A stretch of 64,000 bases of DNA from the NCBI RefSeq assembly GCF_000220705.2, contig NZ_CP023202.1:3038001-3102000 (forward strand). Direction: 5' to 3'. Numbering within the stretch: the first letter of the stretch is position 1; each line of letters begins with the position of its first letter. Origin of the DNA: Streptomyces xinghaiensis S187 (GTDB taxonomy: Bacteria; Actinomycetota; Actinomycetes; Streptomycetales; Streptomycetaceae). The notes beneath the pieces are model-generated. The model was given only the letters and a program-made list of their open reading frames with translations. It was not told where the DNA came from and made no database searches. Both the position numbers and the translations under genes were made by a program. Below are positions 15,898 through 24,638 of the stretch, piece after piece.

Positions 15898-17187
15898 TCA
15901 GGGCCGTTCGAGGATCGCCGTCACCCCCTGGCCGCCTGCCGCGCAGATGGAGACCAGGCCGCGCCCCGGCGCGTCGCGCTCGGCGAGCAGCTTGGCGAGC
16001 GTGGCGACGATGCGTGCGCCCGTCGCGGCGAAGGGGTGGCCGGTGGCCAGTGAGGAACCGGCGACATTGAGCCGGTCCCGGTCGGCCTCGGGCAGTCCCT
16101 GCTTGCGCCAGGCCGCCAGCGTGGCCAGCACCTGGGAGGCGAACGCCTCGTGGATCTCCAGCAGGTCGAAGTCGTCGAGCCCGAGCCCGGCGCGCTCCAG
16201 CATCCGCGGCACGGCGTACGCGGGTGCCATCAGCAGACCGTCCTCGCCGCCGACGTAGTCGACGGCCGCCGTCTCGTACGCCGTGAGGTAGGCCAGGGGT
16301 TCGAGGCCGCGTTCGGCGGCCCACTCCTCGCTCGCGAGCAGGACGGTCGCGGCGCCGTCGGTGAGCGGGGTGGAGTTGCCCGCCGTCATGGTGGCGTCCC
16401 CGTCCTCCGCCCCGTCCCCGACGCCGAACACCGGCTTCAGGCGCGCGAGTTTCTCCGGGCTCGAGTCGGGGCGGAGGTTCTGGTCCCGTTCCAGGCCGCG
16501 GAAGGGGACGACCAGGTCGTCGAGGAAGCCGCGGTCGTAGGCGGCGGCGAGGCGGCGGTGGCTGGTGGCGGCCAGCTCGTCCTGCTCCTCGCGGCCGATG
16601 CCCCACTCCCGGGCGGTGCGGGCGGCGTGCTCGCCCATCGACAGACCGGTGCGGGGTTCGGCGTTGCGCGGGATGTCGGGGACGAGGTGGCGGGGGCGGA
16701 CCCCGGCCAGCGCCCCGAGCCGCCCGCCGAGGGAGCGGGCGCGGCGGGCGGCCAGCAGCAGCCGGCGCAGTTCGTCGTTGACGCCGAGCGGGGCGTCGCT
16801 GGCCGAGTCCACGCCGCCGGCGACGGCCGAGTCGATCTGCCCCAGCGCGATCTTGTTGGCGGCGGCGATGACGGCCTGGAGTCCGGTGCCGCACGCCTGC
16901 TGGACGTCGTAGGCGGGGGTGCGCGGGTCGAGTTCGCTGCCGAGCACGGTTTCGCGGGCGAGGTTGAAGTCCCGGCTGTGCTTGAGGACGGCGCCCGCGG
17001 CGAACTCCCCGAGCCGTGCGCCTCCGAGGCCGAAGCGCTCGACCAGGCCGGCGAGGGCGGCGGTCAGCATCCGCTGGTTGGAGGCGGTGGCGTACGGGCC
17101 GTCGGCCCGCGCGAAGGGGATCCTGCTGCCGCCGAGGACGGCGACGCGCCGCACCTCGGTGGCGAGGAGGGTGGTGCGGGGACTCAT
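15898..17187 (-). CDS. Acetyl-CoA C-acyltransferase (thiolase)
   Basis: A 429-residue thiolase of the FadA/FadI type. Catalytic residues are visible: nucleophile C99 in QQACGTGLQA, the histidine in EIHEAFASQV, and the late cysteine in ICAAGGQGVTA. Length is normal. It is transcribed divergently from the fabG-maoC pair across a 70-base gap that contains a candidate TetR operator, so the three genes are probably controlled together. Mycobacteria carry a comparable fadA-fabG4-htdX set; that parallel comes from family knowledge and does not prove the same substrate. Confidence 0.95.
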   Translation of the reverse strand: MSPRTTLLATEVRRVAVLGGSRIPFARADGPYATASNQRMLTAALAGLVERFGLGGARLGEFAAGAVLKHSRDFNLARETVLGSELDPRTPAYDVQQACGTGLQAVIAAANKIALGQIDSAVAGGVDSASDAPLGVNDELRRLLLAARRARSLGGRLGALAGVRPRHLVPDIPRNAEPRTGLSMGEHAARTAREWGIGREEQDELAATSHRRLAAAYDRGFLDDLVVPFRGLERDQNLRPDSSPEKLARLKPVFGVGDGAEDGDATMTAGNSTPLTDGAATVLLASEEWAAERGLEPLAYLTAYETAAVDYVGGEDGLLMAPAYAVPRMLERAGLGLDDFDLLEIHEAFASQVLATLAAWRKQGLPEADRDRLNVAGSSLATGHPFAATGARIVATLAKLLAERDAPGRGLVSICAAGGQGVTAILERP

Positions 17188-17216
17188 CTCGACCAGCTCC
17201 TGACCCGGGAGTAACC

Positions 17217-17237
17217 TTACTGCGAAGTAAATTTACG
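17217..17237. promoter_or_regulatory. Candidate TetR operator between thiolase and fabG genes
   Basis: TTACT-GCGA-AGTAA is an inverted repeat directly followed by the palindrome GTAAATTTAC (17227-17236). Bases 17218-17237 match 20781-20800, ahead of the tetR gene, at 16 of 20 positions. Confidence 0.65.
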
Positions 17238-17257
17238 CCACGGTGAGGAGTTGGCCA

Positions 17258-18748
17258 ATGGCCGATCGCTATCTTCGTTTCACCGGGACCGCTCCCGGCC
17301 GGTTCCTCACCCGCCGGCTGGGCCTGCCCCGCCCCGCGCCCCTGCACCGCTGGTCGCCCGAACGTCCCTCGCTGGACGGCCCGTTGCTCCGGCTGACGGT
17401 GGCCGCGCCCTGCCCCGGTCTCGCCGGGGTACTGAACCGGACCGGACTGCCGGTGCGCACGGAGCACCGGGACGACGACGGAACCGCCGGCACCGGGCAC
17501 CGGGGCAGCGCCCCGTACGCCGCGGTCGTCGTGGACGCCACCGGCGTGGACGGCCCGGACGCGCTGCACGAGGTGCACGCCGCACTCCACCCCGTGGTGC
17601 GCTCGGTCGCCACCGGGGGCCGGATCGTCGTCCTCGGCACCGCGCCCGACCCCGCGGACCACCACCGGGCCGCCGCACAGCAGGCCCTCGAAGGCTTCGT
17701 CCGCTCCCTGGGCAAGGAGATCGGCAAGGGCTGCACGGTGAACCTGCTCCGGCTCGACCCCGGCGCTGCGGGGACGGCCGCCCTCGGCGCGGCGGCAGCG
17801 GCGGCGGAGTCGACGCTGCACTTCCTGCTCTCGCCCAAGTCGGCGTACGTGAGCGGCCAGCCGATCACGGTGCGCGCGGACGCCGTCGGGGCGGAGGGAG
17901 CGGACGGGGCGGACGGGGCGGACGGGCCCGAGGGAGCGCAGCCGGCCGGGGCCGGTGGCCCGTCCGACAGCGCGTCCGACGCCGCATCCGCCGCCGCCGC
18001 GACGGACCGGACCCGGCCGCTGGCCGGCACGACCGCGCTCGTCACCGGCTGCGCCCGCGGCATCGGCGAGGCGGTCGCCGAGACCCTCGCCCGGGACGGC
18101 GCACGGGTCGTCTGCCTCGACATACCGTCCGCGGACAGCGAGTTGACGGCCCTCGCCGGCCGTCTCGGCGGCACCGCCCTGCCCCTGGACATCACGGCGC
18201 CCGAGGCCGCCGACCGCATCGCGGCGGCCGTACCCGGCGGGCTCGACATCCTCGTCCACAACGCCGGCATCACCCGGGACCGCAGGCTCGCCAATATGGC
18301 GGCCGACCGCTGGGACCAGGTGATCGACGTCAATCTGGGCAGTGTTCTGCGGGTGACGGACCGTCTGCTGAAGGCCGGTGCCCTGCGCCGGGGCACCGGC
18401 CGGATCATCGCCACCGCCTCCATCGCCGGGATCGCCGGCAACGCCGGGCAGACCAACTACGCGGCGAGCAAGGCCGGGATCATCGGCTTCACCCGTTCCC
18501 TGGCACCGCGCGCGGCGGCCGAGTACGGGGTGACGGTCAACGCCGTCGCCCCCGGCTTCATCGAGACGAAGATGACGGCGGCGGTGCCGCTGCTGATCCG
18601 GGAGGCGGGGCGGCGGATGAACTCCCTCGCGCAGGGCGGCCTGCCGGTGGACGTCGCCGAGACCACGGCGTGGCTGGCGCAGCCCGCCTCCGGCGGGGTC
18701 AACGGGCAGACGGTCCGGGTCTGCGGGCAGAGCCTGCTCGGGGCGTGA
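17258..18748 (+). CDS. High-molecular-weight 3-oxoacyl reductase (FabG4-type SDR)
   Basis: A 496-residue short-chain dehydrogenase with two Rossmann-like halves. The N-terminal ~220 residues are a degenerate domain without a glycine motif. The C-terminal domain carries TALVTGCARGIGEAVAE, the NNAG equivalent HNAGITRD, and the catalytic Ser-x12-YxxxK as IATASIAG...NYAASKAG. This architecture is that of HMwFabG proteins, which reduce 3-oxoacyl-CoA or -ACP. The ATG at 17258 is preferred (GAGGAG about ten bases ahead). The paired operator upstream suggests TetR control, and the MaoC gene downstream would supply the following dehydratase/hydratase step. Confidence 0.9.
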   Translation: MADRYLRFTGTAPGRFLTRRLGLPRPAPLHRWSPERPSLDGPLLRLTVAAPCPGLAGVLNRTGLPVRTEHRDDDGTAGTGHRGSAPYAAVVVDATGVDGPDALHEVHAALHPVVRSVATGGRIVVLGTAPDPADHHRAAAQQALEGFVRSLGKEIGKGCTVNLLRLDPGAAGTAALGAAAAAAESTLHFLLSPKSAYVSGQPITVRADAVGAEGADGADGADGPEGAQPAGAGGPSDSASDAASAAAATDRTRPLAGTTALVTGCARGIGEAVAETLARDGARVVCLDIPSADSELTALAGRLGGTALPLDITAPEAADRIAAAVPGGLDILVHNAGITRDRRLANMAADRWDQVIDVNLGSVLRVTDRLLKAGALRRGTGRIIATASIAGIAGNAGQTNYAASKAGIIGFTRSLAPRAAAEYGVTVNAVAPGFIETKMTAAVPLLIREAGRRMNSLAQGGLPVDVAETTAWLAQPASGGVNGQTVRVCGQSLLGA

Positions 18749-19007
18749 CGCCTCCGGCGGGGTGGGGTGGCGCGGGGCGGCGGTGTCGTGTCGCACGGGT
18801 TGCCCGGGTTCCGTTCCCGGCGACGCCGTGCGGGTCCGGCGGCCGCGGCGCCGCTGCCCGTTCCTCCGCGCATCCCGCGGGTGTCGCCCCCGCCCTCCCG
18901 ATACCCGTACCGGCAGCGGACCGCCACCGCGGCAGGGCCCTGCGGAACCGGCCCGGACCGGGCGGGCCCCGACCAGACCCACCAGCCACGATTCCGACGG
19001 AGCCCCT

Positions 19008-19982
19008 CTGACCACGCCGACCGGCCCGACCACCCCGACCACCCCGACCACCCGGCGCCTCACCCGCGCCCCGCGCCTCATGCCCGCCCTCGGCCGGGGT
19101 GTGCTGACCGGGATCGGCAAGCGCCCCTCGGCCGGCGCGACGCTCCCCGGCACCCGGCTCCTGCTGCCGGCCGCCCGGATCGACACCGGCCGCGTCCTCC
19201 GCTACGCGCGCGTGTGCGGCTTCCGGGAGACCGATCCGCTGCCGATCACCTACCCGCACATCCTGGGCTTCCCCCTCGCCGCCCGCCTCATGGGCGACCG
19301 GGCCTTCCCGCTGCCCCTCCTCGGCCTGGTGCACACCGGCATCGAGATCACGCAGCACCGGGCGCTGCGCCCGCACGACCGCCTTGAACTGGCCGTCGGC
19401 ATCCCCCGGCTCCTCCCCCACCGCCGCGGCACGGAGGCCGAGGTCGTCACGGAGGCCCGGATCGACGGCGAACCGGTCTGGACGGACCGCAGTACGTATC
19501 TGGCCCGCCACCGCACCGCTGAGCCCGGCGGTGCCCCGGAGACCGGCGGTGCCCCGGAGCCCGGCCGCACCACCGAGCCCGGCGGCGCCCCCGGGGGAGG
19601 CCGGGGACCGGACCCCTCCCGCGGTAGCGGCACGGAGGTGCTCCCCTCCGTCGCCGAGTGGGAGCTCCCCGCCGATCTGGGCCGCCGCCATGCCGCCGTC
19701 TCCGGCGACTACAACCCGATCCACCTCCACCCGCTGACCGCCCGGCCCCTGGGGTTCCCCCGGGCCATCGCCCACGGCATGTGGACGTTCGCCCGCTGCG
19801 TGGCCGAGACCGACCCGCCGAGCGCGGAACCCGTCACCGTGCGGGCGGAGTTCAGGGCGCCGGTCCTGCTTCCGTCGACCGTCGTCTTCGGCCGCCTCGG
19901 TTCCGCCTTCGAACTGCGCGGCGGCCGGGACGGCTCCCGGCTGCACCTCACGGGGACGGTGACCACCTCCGGCGGGGCCTGA
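19008..19982 (+). CDS. MaoC-like (R)-hydratase/dehydratase
   Basis: About 324 residues with a hot-dog fold. The C-terminal hydratase signature reads SGDYNPIHLHPLTARPLGFPRAIAHGMW, containing the family's catalytic D...H pair; the N-terminal half resembles a second, non-catalytic hot-dog domain (ITYPHILGFPLAARLM). A Pro/Gly-rich insert of about 45 residues links them. Start choice is unsure: the first ATG in the homologous region is 19080, but the conserved LTRAPRLMPALGRG segment begins before it; a CTG at 19008 has GGAG five bases ahead and is used here. It follows the FabG gene and probably works with it on 3-hydroxyacyl thioesters. Confidence 0.8.
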   Translation: MTTPTGPTTPTTPTTRRLTRAPRLMPALGRGVLTGIGKRPSAGATLPGTRLLLPAARIDTGRVLRYARVCGFRETDPLPITYPHILGFPLAARLMGDRAFPLPLLGLVHTGIEITQHRALRPHDRLELAVGIPRLLPHRRGTEAEVVTEARIDGEPVWTDRSTYLARHRTAEPGGAPETGGAPEPGRTTEPGGAPGGGRGPDPSRGSGTEVLPSVAEWELPADLGRRHAAVSGDYNPIHLHPLTARPLGFPRAIAHGMWTFARCVAETDPPSAEPVTVRAEFRAPVLLPSTVVFGRLGSAFELRGGRDGSRLHLTGTVTTSGGA

Positions 19983-20002
19983 CCGGCCCGGCCGGCCCGC
20001 CG

Positions 20003-20023
20003 GCCGGCCGACTCGGCCGGCCG
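20003..20023. terminator. Terminator between convergent maoC and tetR
   Basis: GGCCGGCCGA and TCGGCCGGCC flank a single base, a near-perfect palindrome between the two convergent stop codons. Confidence 0.6.
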
Positions 20024-20033
20024 CCGCCCCCGC

Positions 20034-20759
20034 TCAGGGGTTCCGGGTGGTGGTCTTCCCGCGCGGGTGCCAGGGGCGGCCCTCCATCAGATTGGCGAGG
20101 CCCGCCCAGGCGAAGTTCATCAGCAGCGCCGCGGTCTCCTTCGCCGACGGCCGGTCCGCGCCGTCACCGGCCGCGCCGCCGGGGAGGGCGCCGGTACCGC
20201 CGCCGCCCTCGCCACCGGGGTCGTTGGCCCATCCGGCCAGCGATTCGGCGGCCCCGACCAGGGCGTGCGCCAGTCCGGCCACCTCCCGGTCGGCCAGATC
20301 CGGAACGCAGTCGTCCTCCCGCGCCGCGGCGGCGATCAGATGCGTCACGAAGGTGACGATCTCCTCCCGCATGGCCGCGAACTCGCTGACGAAGGGCTCT
20401 CCGTGCGTACGGGCCTGGTTGTGCAGCACGGCCCAGCCGTCGGGGCGTTCGGCGGTGTGGGCGAAGAAGCCGCGCAGCCCGCTCCAGAGCTGCTGGTCCG
20501 GCGGCGCGTCCTGCGGCTCGACGGCCGCCCGCACGGCGTCGACCAGGGCCGCCGCCTCCCGCCGGATGCAGGCGCTGAACAGCTCTTCCTTCGAGTTGAG
20601 ATACAGATAGACCAAGGGCTTGGACACACCGGCCAGTTCGGCGATCTCGTCCATCGAGGCGGCCCGGTAGCCGCGCCGGGCGAAGATCGTCACGGCCGCG
20701 TCCAGCATCTGCTGTTCCCGCACCGCCCGCGGCATCCGCTTGCCCCTGGTGCCCGTCAC
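20034..20759 (-). CDS. TetR-family regulator of the lipid module
   Basis: A 241-residue TetR protein. The helix-turn-helix is ASMDEIAELAGVSKPLVYLYLNSKEELF, preceded by a basic arm (RGKRMPRAVREQQML). The C-terminal ligand domain ends in a Gly-rich loop and NFAWAGLANLMEGRPWHP. The GTG at 20759 gives a standard N-terminus; an ATG at 20774 is also in frame. A sequence just upstream (20781-20800) repeats that found between the thiolase and fabG promoters, so autoregulation plus control of those genes is the straightforward reading. The inducer may be an acyl-CoA; this is inference. Confidence 0.88.
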   Translation of the reverse strand: MTGTRGKRMPRAVREQQMLDAAVTIFARRGYRAASMDEIAELAGVSKPLVYLYLNSKEELFSACIRREAAALVDAVRAAVEPQDAPPDQQLWSGLRGFFAHTAERPDGWAVLHNQARTHGEPFVSEFAAMREEIVTFVTHLIAAAAREDDCVPDLADREVAGLAHALVGAAESLAGWANDPGGEGGGGTGALPGGAAGDGADRPSAKETAALLMNFAWAGLANLMEGRPWHPRGKTTTRNP

Positions 20760-20780
20760 TGTCCGCCCCTCCACCGTGCC

Positions 20781-20800
20781 TACCGGGAGGTAAGTTTACG
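20781..20800. promoter_or_regulatory. Candidate TetR operator upstream of its own gene
   Basis: TACC-GGGA-GGTA followed by AGTTTACG. It has the same order and spacing as the element at 17218-17237 and lies 22 bases before the tetR start. Confidence 0.65.
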
Positions 20801-20915
20801 GCCCGCCCTCCGGCCGCATATGCCAAACGGCTTCCCCGCCCGCGGGAAACCACGCCCGGCCCCGGCAGAGCCGCCCCGGGCGCAGGCGGCTCCGCCGGGA
20901 ACCCCCGGACCGCCC

Positions 20916-22196
20916 CTACCGCACGAAAGCGTCCCGGCGGGCCGTGCCGTCCCAGCCGCCGGGCGGCCGGCCCAGGCCGTACAGGGCGGCGACCGTGGGG
21001 GCGACGTCGAGGGTGCGGGCCGGGGCGTCGCTGACGGCGCCGCGCCGGACCAGCGGGGAACCGCCGGACACGAAGAAGGGGATGGGCAGCGTGGCCGGGT
21101 GACCGTGGTTGCCGGGGATGGGGTTGGAGATCGGCAGCGGGTCGGAGAAGCGGTGGCCGGGGCGCACATAGGCCACGAGATCGCCGGCCTCCGGGCCCAG
21201 CCGCAACTCCCCGGGGGCGTGCACGGACAGCACCCCCTCCTCGGCGAGGACGATCTCCCGCATCCGGGCCACGGCCCGGGCCCGGTCGGCGTCCGGTCCG
21301 GTCCAGTAGAGGAGGTCCGCGCCGCCGTTCTGCGCGATGACGCAGCGGTCCTTCAGCAGCGGGTCCCTCGCCAGCAGCGGGGCGAGGCTCACCATCGCGA
21401 ACGGCAGCGACCAGTCCATGGAGTGGTCGGCGAGCACGAGCAGGACGGAGTCCTCCCAGCGGCCGGTGTCCTTCAGGTGACGGACGACCCGGCCGATCTG
21501 GTAGTCGGTGCTCACCAGGGCGGCCCTGCGGGCGAGTTCGAGCGTGCCGCCGGTGAGGTCGCTGTGCCCGACCCGGTCGACGTCCCCGAAGTTGACGAAC
21601 ATCAGGTCGGGGTCGGCGCTGTCGATCATCGAGATCACCGCGTCGGCCGTGAAGCCGTCCGGGGCGTGCTCCGTGATCGGCAGCATCGGCTCCGGCTTCC
21701 AGTGGAAGTCGGCCCGGGTGTCGAAGATCCCGTGCAGATAGCGCTTGGACAGCACGGAGCCGCTGGTGCGGCCGGTGGCGCGGAGCAGGTCGAAGAGGGT
21801 GACGGCCCGCAGGTCGGCGGGGCGGTCCAGGTCGCGCACGGTCTGCTCGGCGCGGTCGTACACGGCGTTCGCGGGGACACCGGAACGGTCGGGGCGCACG
21901 CCCGTCATCATCATGACGTGGTTGGGGATGGTCTCCATGACCGGCAGCGACTGGGCGGCCGGGTAGGTGGTGCCGGTGTCGCGCAGCGCGGACAGCCGGG
22001 GCATGAACAGCGGCCGGATCTCGTCGGGCCGGCAGCCGTCGACGACGATGACGTAGGTGCGCAGCCGGCCGGCGGGGCGGGCACCGGCGGCGCGGGCGGT
22101 GGAGGCGCCGGGGCCGACGATGACGCCGCCGGCGCCGCCGGCGACCGTGGCGAGGAACGAGCGGCGGGACCAGCGGGACCGGTCGGTGGGGGGCAT
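20916..22196 (-). CDS. Tat-exported alkaline phosphatase/phosphodiesterase family protein
   Basis: A 426-residue enzyme of the type I phosphodiesterase/nucleotide pyrophosphatase-like alkaline phosphatase superfamily. A twin-arginine signal is clear (SRWSRRSFLATVAGGAGG). The metal and nucleophile region reads VIVVDGCRPDEIRPLF and PNHVMMMTG (Thr nucleophile), with later metal ligands in FGDVDRVGHSD and LADHSMD, and PGNHGHP near the end. The ATG at 22196 puts the Tat motif at the N-terminus; the frame is open further upstream without conserved sequence. Secreted or cell-wall phosphate release is likely. Confidence 0.88.
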   Translation of the reverse strand: MPPTDRSRWSRRSFLATVAGGAGGVIVGPGASTARAAGARPAGRLRTYVIVVDGCRPDEIRPLFMPRLSALRDTGTTYPAAQSLPVMETIPNHVMMMTGVRPDRSGVPANAVYDRAEQTVRDLDRPADLRAVTLFDLLRATGRTSGSVLSKRYLHGIFDTRADFHWKPEPMLPITEHAPDGFTADAVISMIDSADPDLMFVNFGDVDRVGHSDLTGGTLELARRAALVSTDYQIGRVVRHLKDTGRWEDSVLLVLADHSMDWSLPFAMVSLAPLLARDPLLKDRCVIAQNGGADLLYWTGPDADRARAVARMREIVLAEEGVLSVHAPGELRLGPEAGDLVAYVRPGHRFSDPLPISNPIPGNHGHPATLPIPFFVSGGSPLVRRGAVSDAPARTLDVAPTVAALYGLGRPPGGWDGTARRDAFVR

Positions 22197-22562
22197 GAGG
22201 GCTCCGGGTGGGCTGGGCCCGCGGCCGGCGGCGGGTGCCGGACGGCGGGCGGGCGAGGGGACGGGGGGCGGCCCCCGTTCCGTGGAGGAACGGCACCGGT
22301 CCGCGGCCCGGCCCTCCGCGGGGGCGTGCGCCGCATTCCAGGGCACGCGGGTGTCCTTACGGCAACTCACCGGTAACTTCTCGGTCCCAACCGGACGCTG
22401 TGACGCATCCGACAGCCCCTGGCCCGGCCGGGAGCTGCCCGCATGCCCGGATTGCCCTTCCCGCGGCGCGTGTTGGCGCCGGCCGGGCACAACGCGGAGG
22501 GCCGCCGGGACCGGGTGAACGCGTCACCCGTCCCGACGGCCCCCGAAGGGACGCGGCTCCCG
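22197..22562. other. 366-base intergenic region with PHO-box-like repeat
   Basis: Upstream of the phosphatase and downstream of the symporter. On the minus strand two adjacent 11-base units, GTTGCCGTAAG (22356-22366) and GTTACCGGTGA (22367-22377), share GTTnCCG and resemble the direct repeats of streptomycete PHO boxes. No gene is seen. Confidence 0.4.
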
Positions 22563-24005
22563 CTACGCCCGTCCGGCGGCGGCCCCCACGGGCTCCCGCC
22601 CGGCGCCGTCGTCCCCGGTGTTCTCCCCCTCCCACACCGCGTCGGTGCCGTCCGGGTCGAACAGGGTGGCGCTGTCGTACGCCTCCCGGTCGAGGATCTT
22701 CTCCCGGGCCGCGACGACGATCGGCACGGCCGACTGCCCGGCCACGTTCGTCGCGGTGCGCATCATGTCCAGCACCGGGTCGATGGCCAGCAGCAGGCCC
22801 ACGCCCTCCAGCGGGAGGCCCAGCGTGGAGAGGGTCAGGGTCAGCATCACGGTGGCACCGGTCAGTCCGGCGGTGGCCGCCGAGCCGATGACCGAGACGA
22901 AGACGATCAGCAGATAGTCTCCGATGCCCAGCTGCACACCGAAGATCTCCGCGATGAAGATGGCGGCGAGGGCCGGGTAGACCGCGGCGCAGCCGTCCAT
23001 CTTCGTCGTCGCGCCGAACGGGACGGCGAATGACGCGTACTCGCGCGGCACGCCCAGGCGTTCGGTGACCCGCTGGGTGACGGGCATCGTCCCGACCGAG
23101 GAGCGGGAGACGAACGCGAGCTGGATCGCGGGCCAGGCGCCGCGGAAGAACTGCAGCGGGCTGACCCTGGCGACCGTCGCCAGCAGCAGCGGGTAGACGC
23201 CGAACATGACCAGCGCGCAGCCGATGTAGACGTCCGCGGTGAAGGTCGCGTACTTGCCGATCAGATCCCAGCCGTACGCGGCGATGGCGTTGCCGATCAG
23301 GCCGAGGGTACCGAGCGGGGCGAGGCGGATGACCCACCACAGGGCCTTCTGCAGCAGGGCGAGCACCGATTCGCTGAACTCCAGGACGGGGCGGGCCCGT
23401 TCGCCGATCTTCAGGGCGGCGATGCCCGCCACGGCGGCCATGAAGACGATCTGCAGCACGTTGAGGTCGGTGAACGGCGTGATGACGTCCGTCGGGACGA
23501 TGCCGGTCAGGAAGTCGAGCCAGGAGCCGGCGCTCTCCGGGCGGGAGCCGTCGGCGGGGGTGAGGCCGGTGCCCTCGCCGGGGTTGGTGAGCAGGCCGAT
23601 GGTGAGGCCGATGGCCACGGCGATCAGCGAGGTCGCCATGAACCAGAGCAGGGTGCGGGAGGCCAGCCGGGCGGCGTTGTTGACCTTCCGCAGGTTGGTG
23701 ATCGAGACGAGGATCGCGAAGAAGACGAGCGGGGCCACCGCCAGCTTCAGCAGCTGGACGAAGAGGCTGCCGGTGCGCTCCAGGGTGGCGGCCAGCCAGG
23801 CGACGTCCCAGGTGCGGGCGGCCCAGCCGAGCAGCACACCGAGGACGAGGCCGAGGAGTATCTGGGCCCAGAAGGGCACATGGGGAAGTCGCGGCGTCCG
23901 GCCGGGTGTTCGTGCCGTGCCGGACGGGCCCGGGGAGCCGGCCGGCCCCGGGGAGCCGGAGGGCTCGGGCGCATCAGGGGCGTTGGGGGAGGACGCGGTG
24001 GTCAC
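22563..24005 (-). CDS. Dicarboxylate/amino-acid:cation symporter, TcyP (cystine)-like
   Basis: A 480-residue DAACS/SLC1-type transporter with 8-9 membrane segments after a Pro/Gly/Ser-rich cytoplasmic N-terminus of about 45 residues. The serine-rich re-entrant loop appears as SRSSVGTMPVTQRV. The substrate-binding helices read KMDGCAAVYPALAA and DMMRTATNVAGQS; the GCAxxYPA form resembles TcyP-type L-cystine carriers more than the NMDGTALY of glutamate/C4-dicarboxylate carriers (from memory of the family). The GTG at 24005 has GGAG eight bases ahead. A cysteine-rich leader peptide lies upstream on the same strand, supporting a sulfur-amino-acid substrate. Confidence 0.85.
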   Translation of the reverse strand: MTTASSPNAPDAPEPSGSPGPAGSPGPSGTARTPGRTPRLPHVPFWAQILLGLVLGVLLGWAARTWDVAWLAATLERTGSLFVQLLKLAVAPLVFFAILVSITNLRKVNNAARLASRTLLWFMATSLIAVAIGLTIGLLTNPGEGTGLTPADGSRPESAGSWLDFLTGIVPTDVITPFTDLNVLQIVFMAAVAGIAALKIGERARPVLEFSESVLALLQKALWWVIRLAPLGTLGLIGNAIAAYGWDLIGKYATFTADVYIGCALVMFGVYPLLLATVARVSPLQFFRGAWPAIQLAFVSRSSVGTMPVTQRVTERLGVPREYASFAVPFGATTKMDGCAAVYPALAAIFIAEIFGVQLGIGDYLLIVFVSVIGSAATAGLTGATVMLTLTLSTLGLPLEGVGLLLAIDPVLDMMRTATNVAGQSAVPIVVAAREKILDREAYDSATLFDPDGTDAVWEGENTGDDGAGREPVGAAAGRA

Positions 24006-24019
24006 GGACACACTCCGTC

Positions 24020-24052
24020 GGTGAGAGGGGGAAGGGGAGGAGGGGGACGGGC
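24020..24052 (-). promoter_or_regulatory. C-rich, G-poor mRNA tract before the symporter
   Basis: On the minus strand this is almost pure C and T just before the symporter ribosome site, the composition of a Rho-loading (rut) site. It could serve attenuation linked to the leader peptide. Confidence 0.3.
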
Positions 24053-24291
24053 CGCACCCGCCCGGACCGCGCCCGGAGGACGGCGGCGCGGACCCGGGGG
24101 ACGGGACGGACGCCGGAGACGGGACGGCCGTGGAGGGTGGCCGCCGGCCGGCCCGACGGACCCGGGGGCGGACCGCGCCGGAAGCGCGCGGGCGTGCGGG
24201 AACCGGGGGACCCGGGGCGGTGGGCGGCCGTGGTCGCACCCCGCGCCCTCACTCGGGCGGTACGGGGCGGCAGCACGGCTGCTCGGTCGCG

Positions 24292-24393
24292 TCAGTGGCG
24301 GCGACAGGCCGCGGAGAGGCAGCGGCAGAGATCGACATGAAGGCGTGCCACGAGCGGGATGCCCGGTGTGCAGTGGCGCGCGGTCGTCGTCAT
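24292..24393 (-). CDS. Cysteine-rich leader peptide of the symporter gene
   Basis: A 33-residue open frame, MTTTARHCTPG followed by IPLVARLHVDLCRCLSAAC and RRH. Its four cysteines are three of them clustered near the end (C23, C25, C30). The LHVDLCR...SAAC pattern is that of actinobacterial 'putative leader peptides' found ahead of sulfur-assimilation and transport genes, where ribosome stalling at Cys codons couples cysteine supply to downstream expression. It ends 286 bases before the symporter start, with no other gene between. A promoter may be TTTGTG...TTACGG just upstream of its ATG. The leader assignment is by pattern; the regulation is inferred. Confidence 0.75.
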   Translation of the reverse strand: MTTTARHCTPGIPLVARLHVDLCRCLSAACRRH

Positions 24394-24506
24394 GCGCACC
24401 ACCGTAACACCGGACCTGGGAACCACAAAGATGAGCGGCGCTATCGCTTCACATCGAAGGCGCGAAGATGATCCAGCCTGGAGATCATCCGCCTGAGCAG
24501 CAAGAA

Positions 24507-24538
24507 CCCCGCCGGAAGCGGTCGCTTCGACGGCGGGG
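24507..24538 (-). terminator. Terminator of the DUF4229/GNAT unit
   Basis: CCCCGCCG-GAAGCG and CGCTTC-GA-CGGCGGGG form a 14-pair stem with a GT loop and a two-base bulge. On the minus strand it is followed by TTCTTG. It lies about 100 bases after the DUF4229 stop. Confidence 0.7.
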
Positions 24539-24638
24539 TGCGGGGTCGCCCGGAGCGCCTTTCGGAGCGCTCTCCGGAGGAAGCCCGGACGGGTCGGGGC
24601 GGCGGACCCGGAGCGGGCTCACGGCCCGGGCGGCGGGC

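Noticed and set aside
15491..19186. Very long minus-strand open frame covering the thiolase/fabG region
   Set aside because: High GC keeps antisense frames open; it is arginine/proline-rich, crosses real genes on both strands and lacks any domain.
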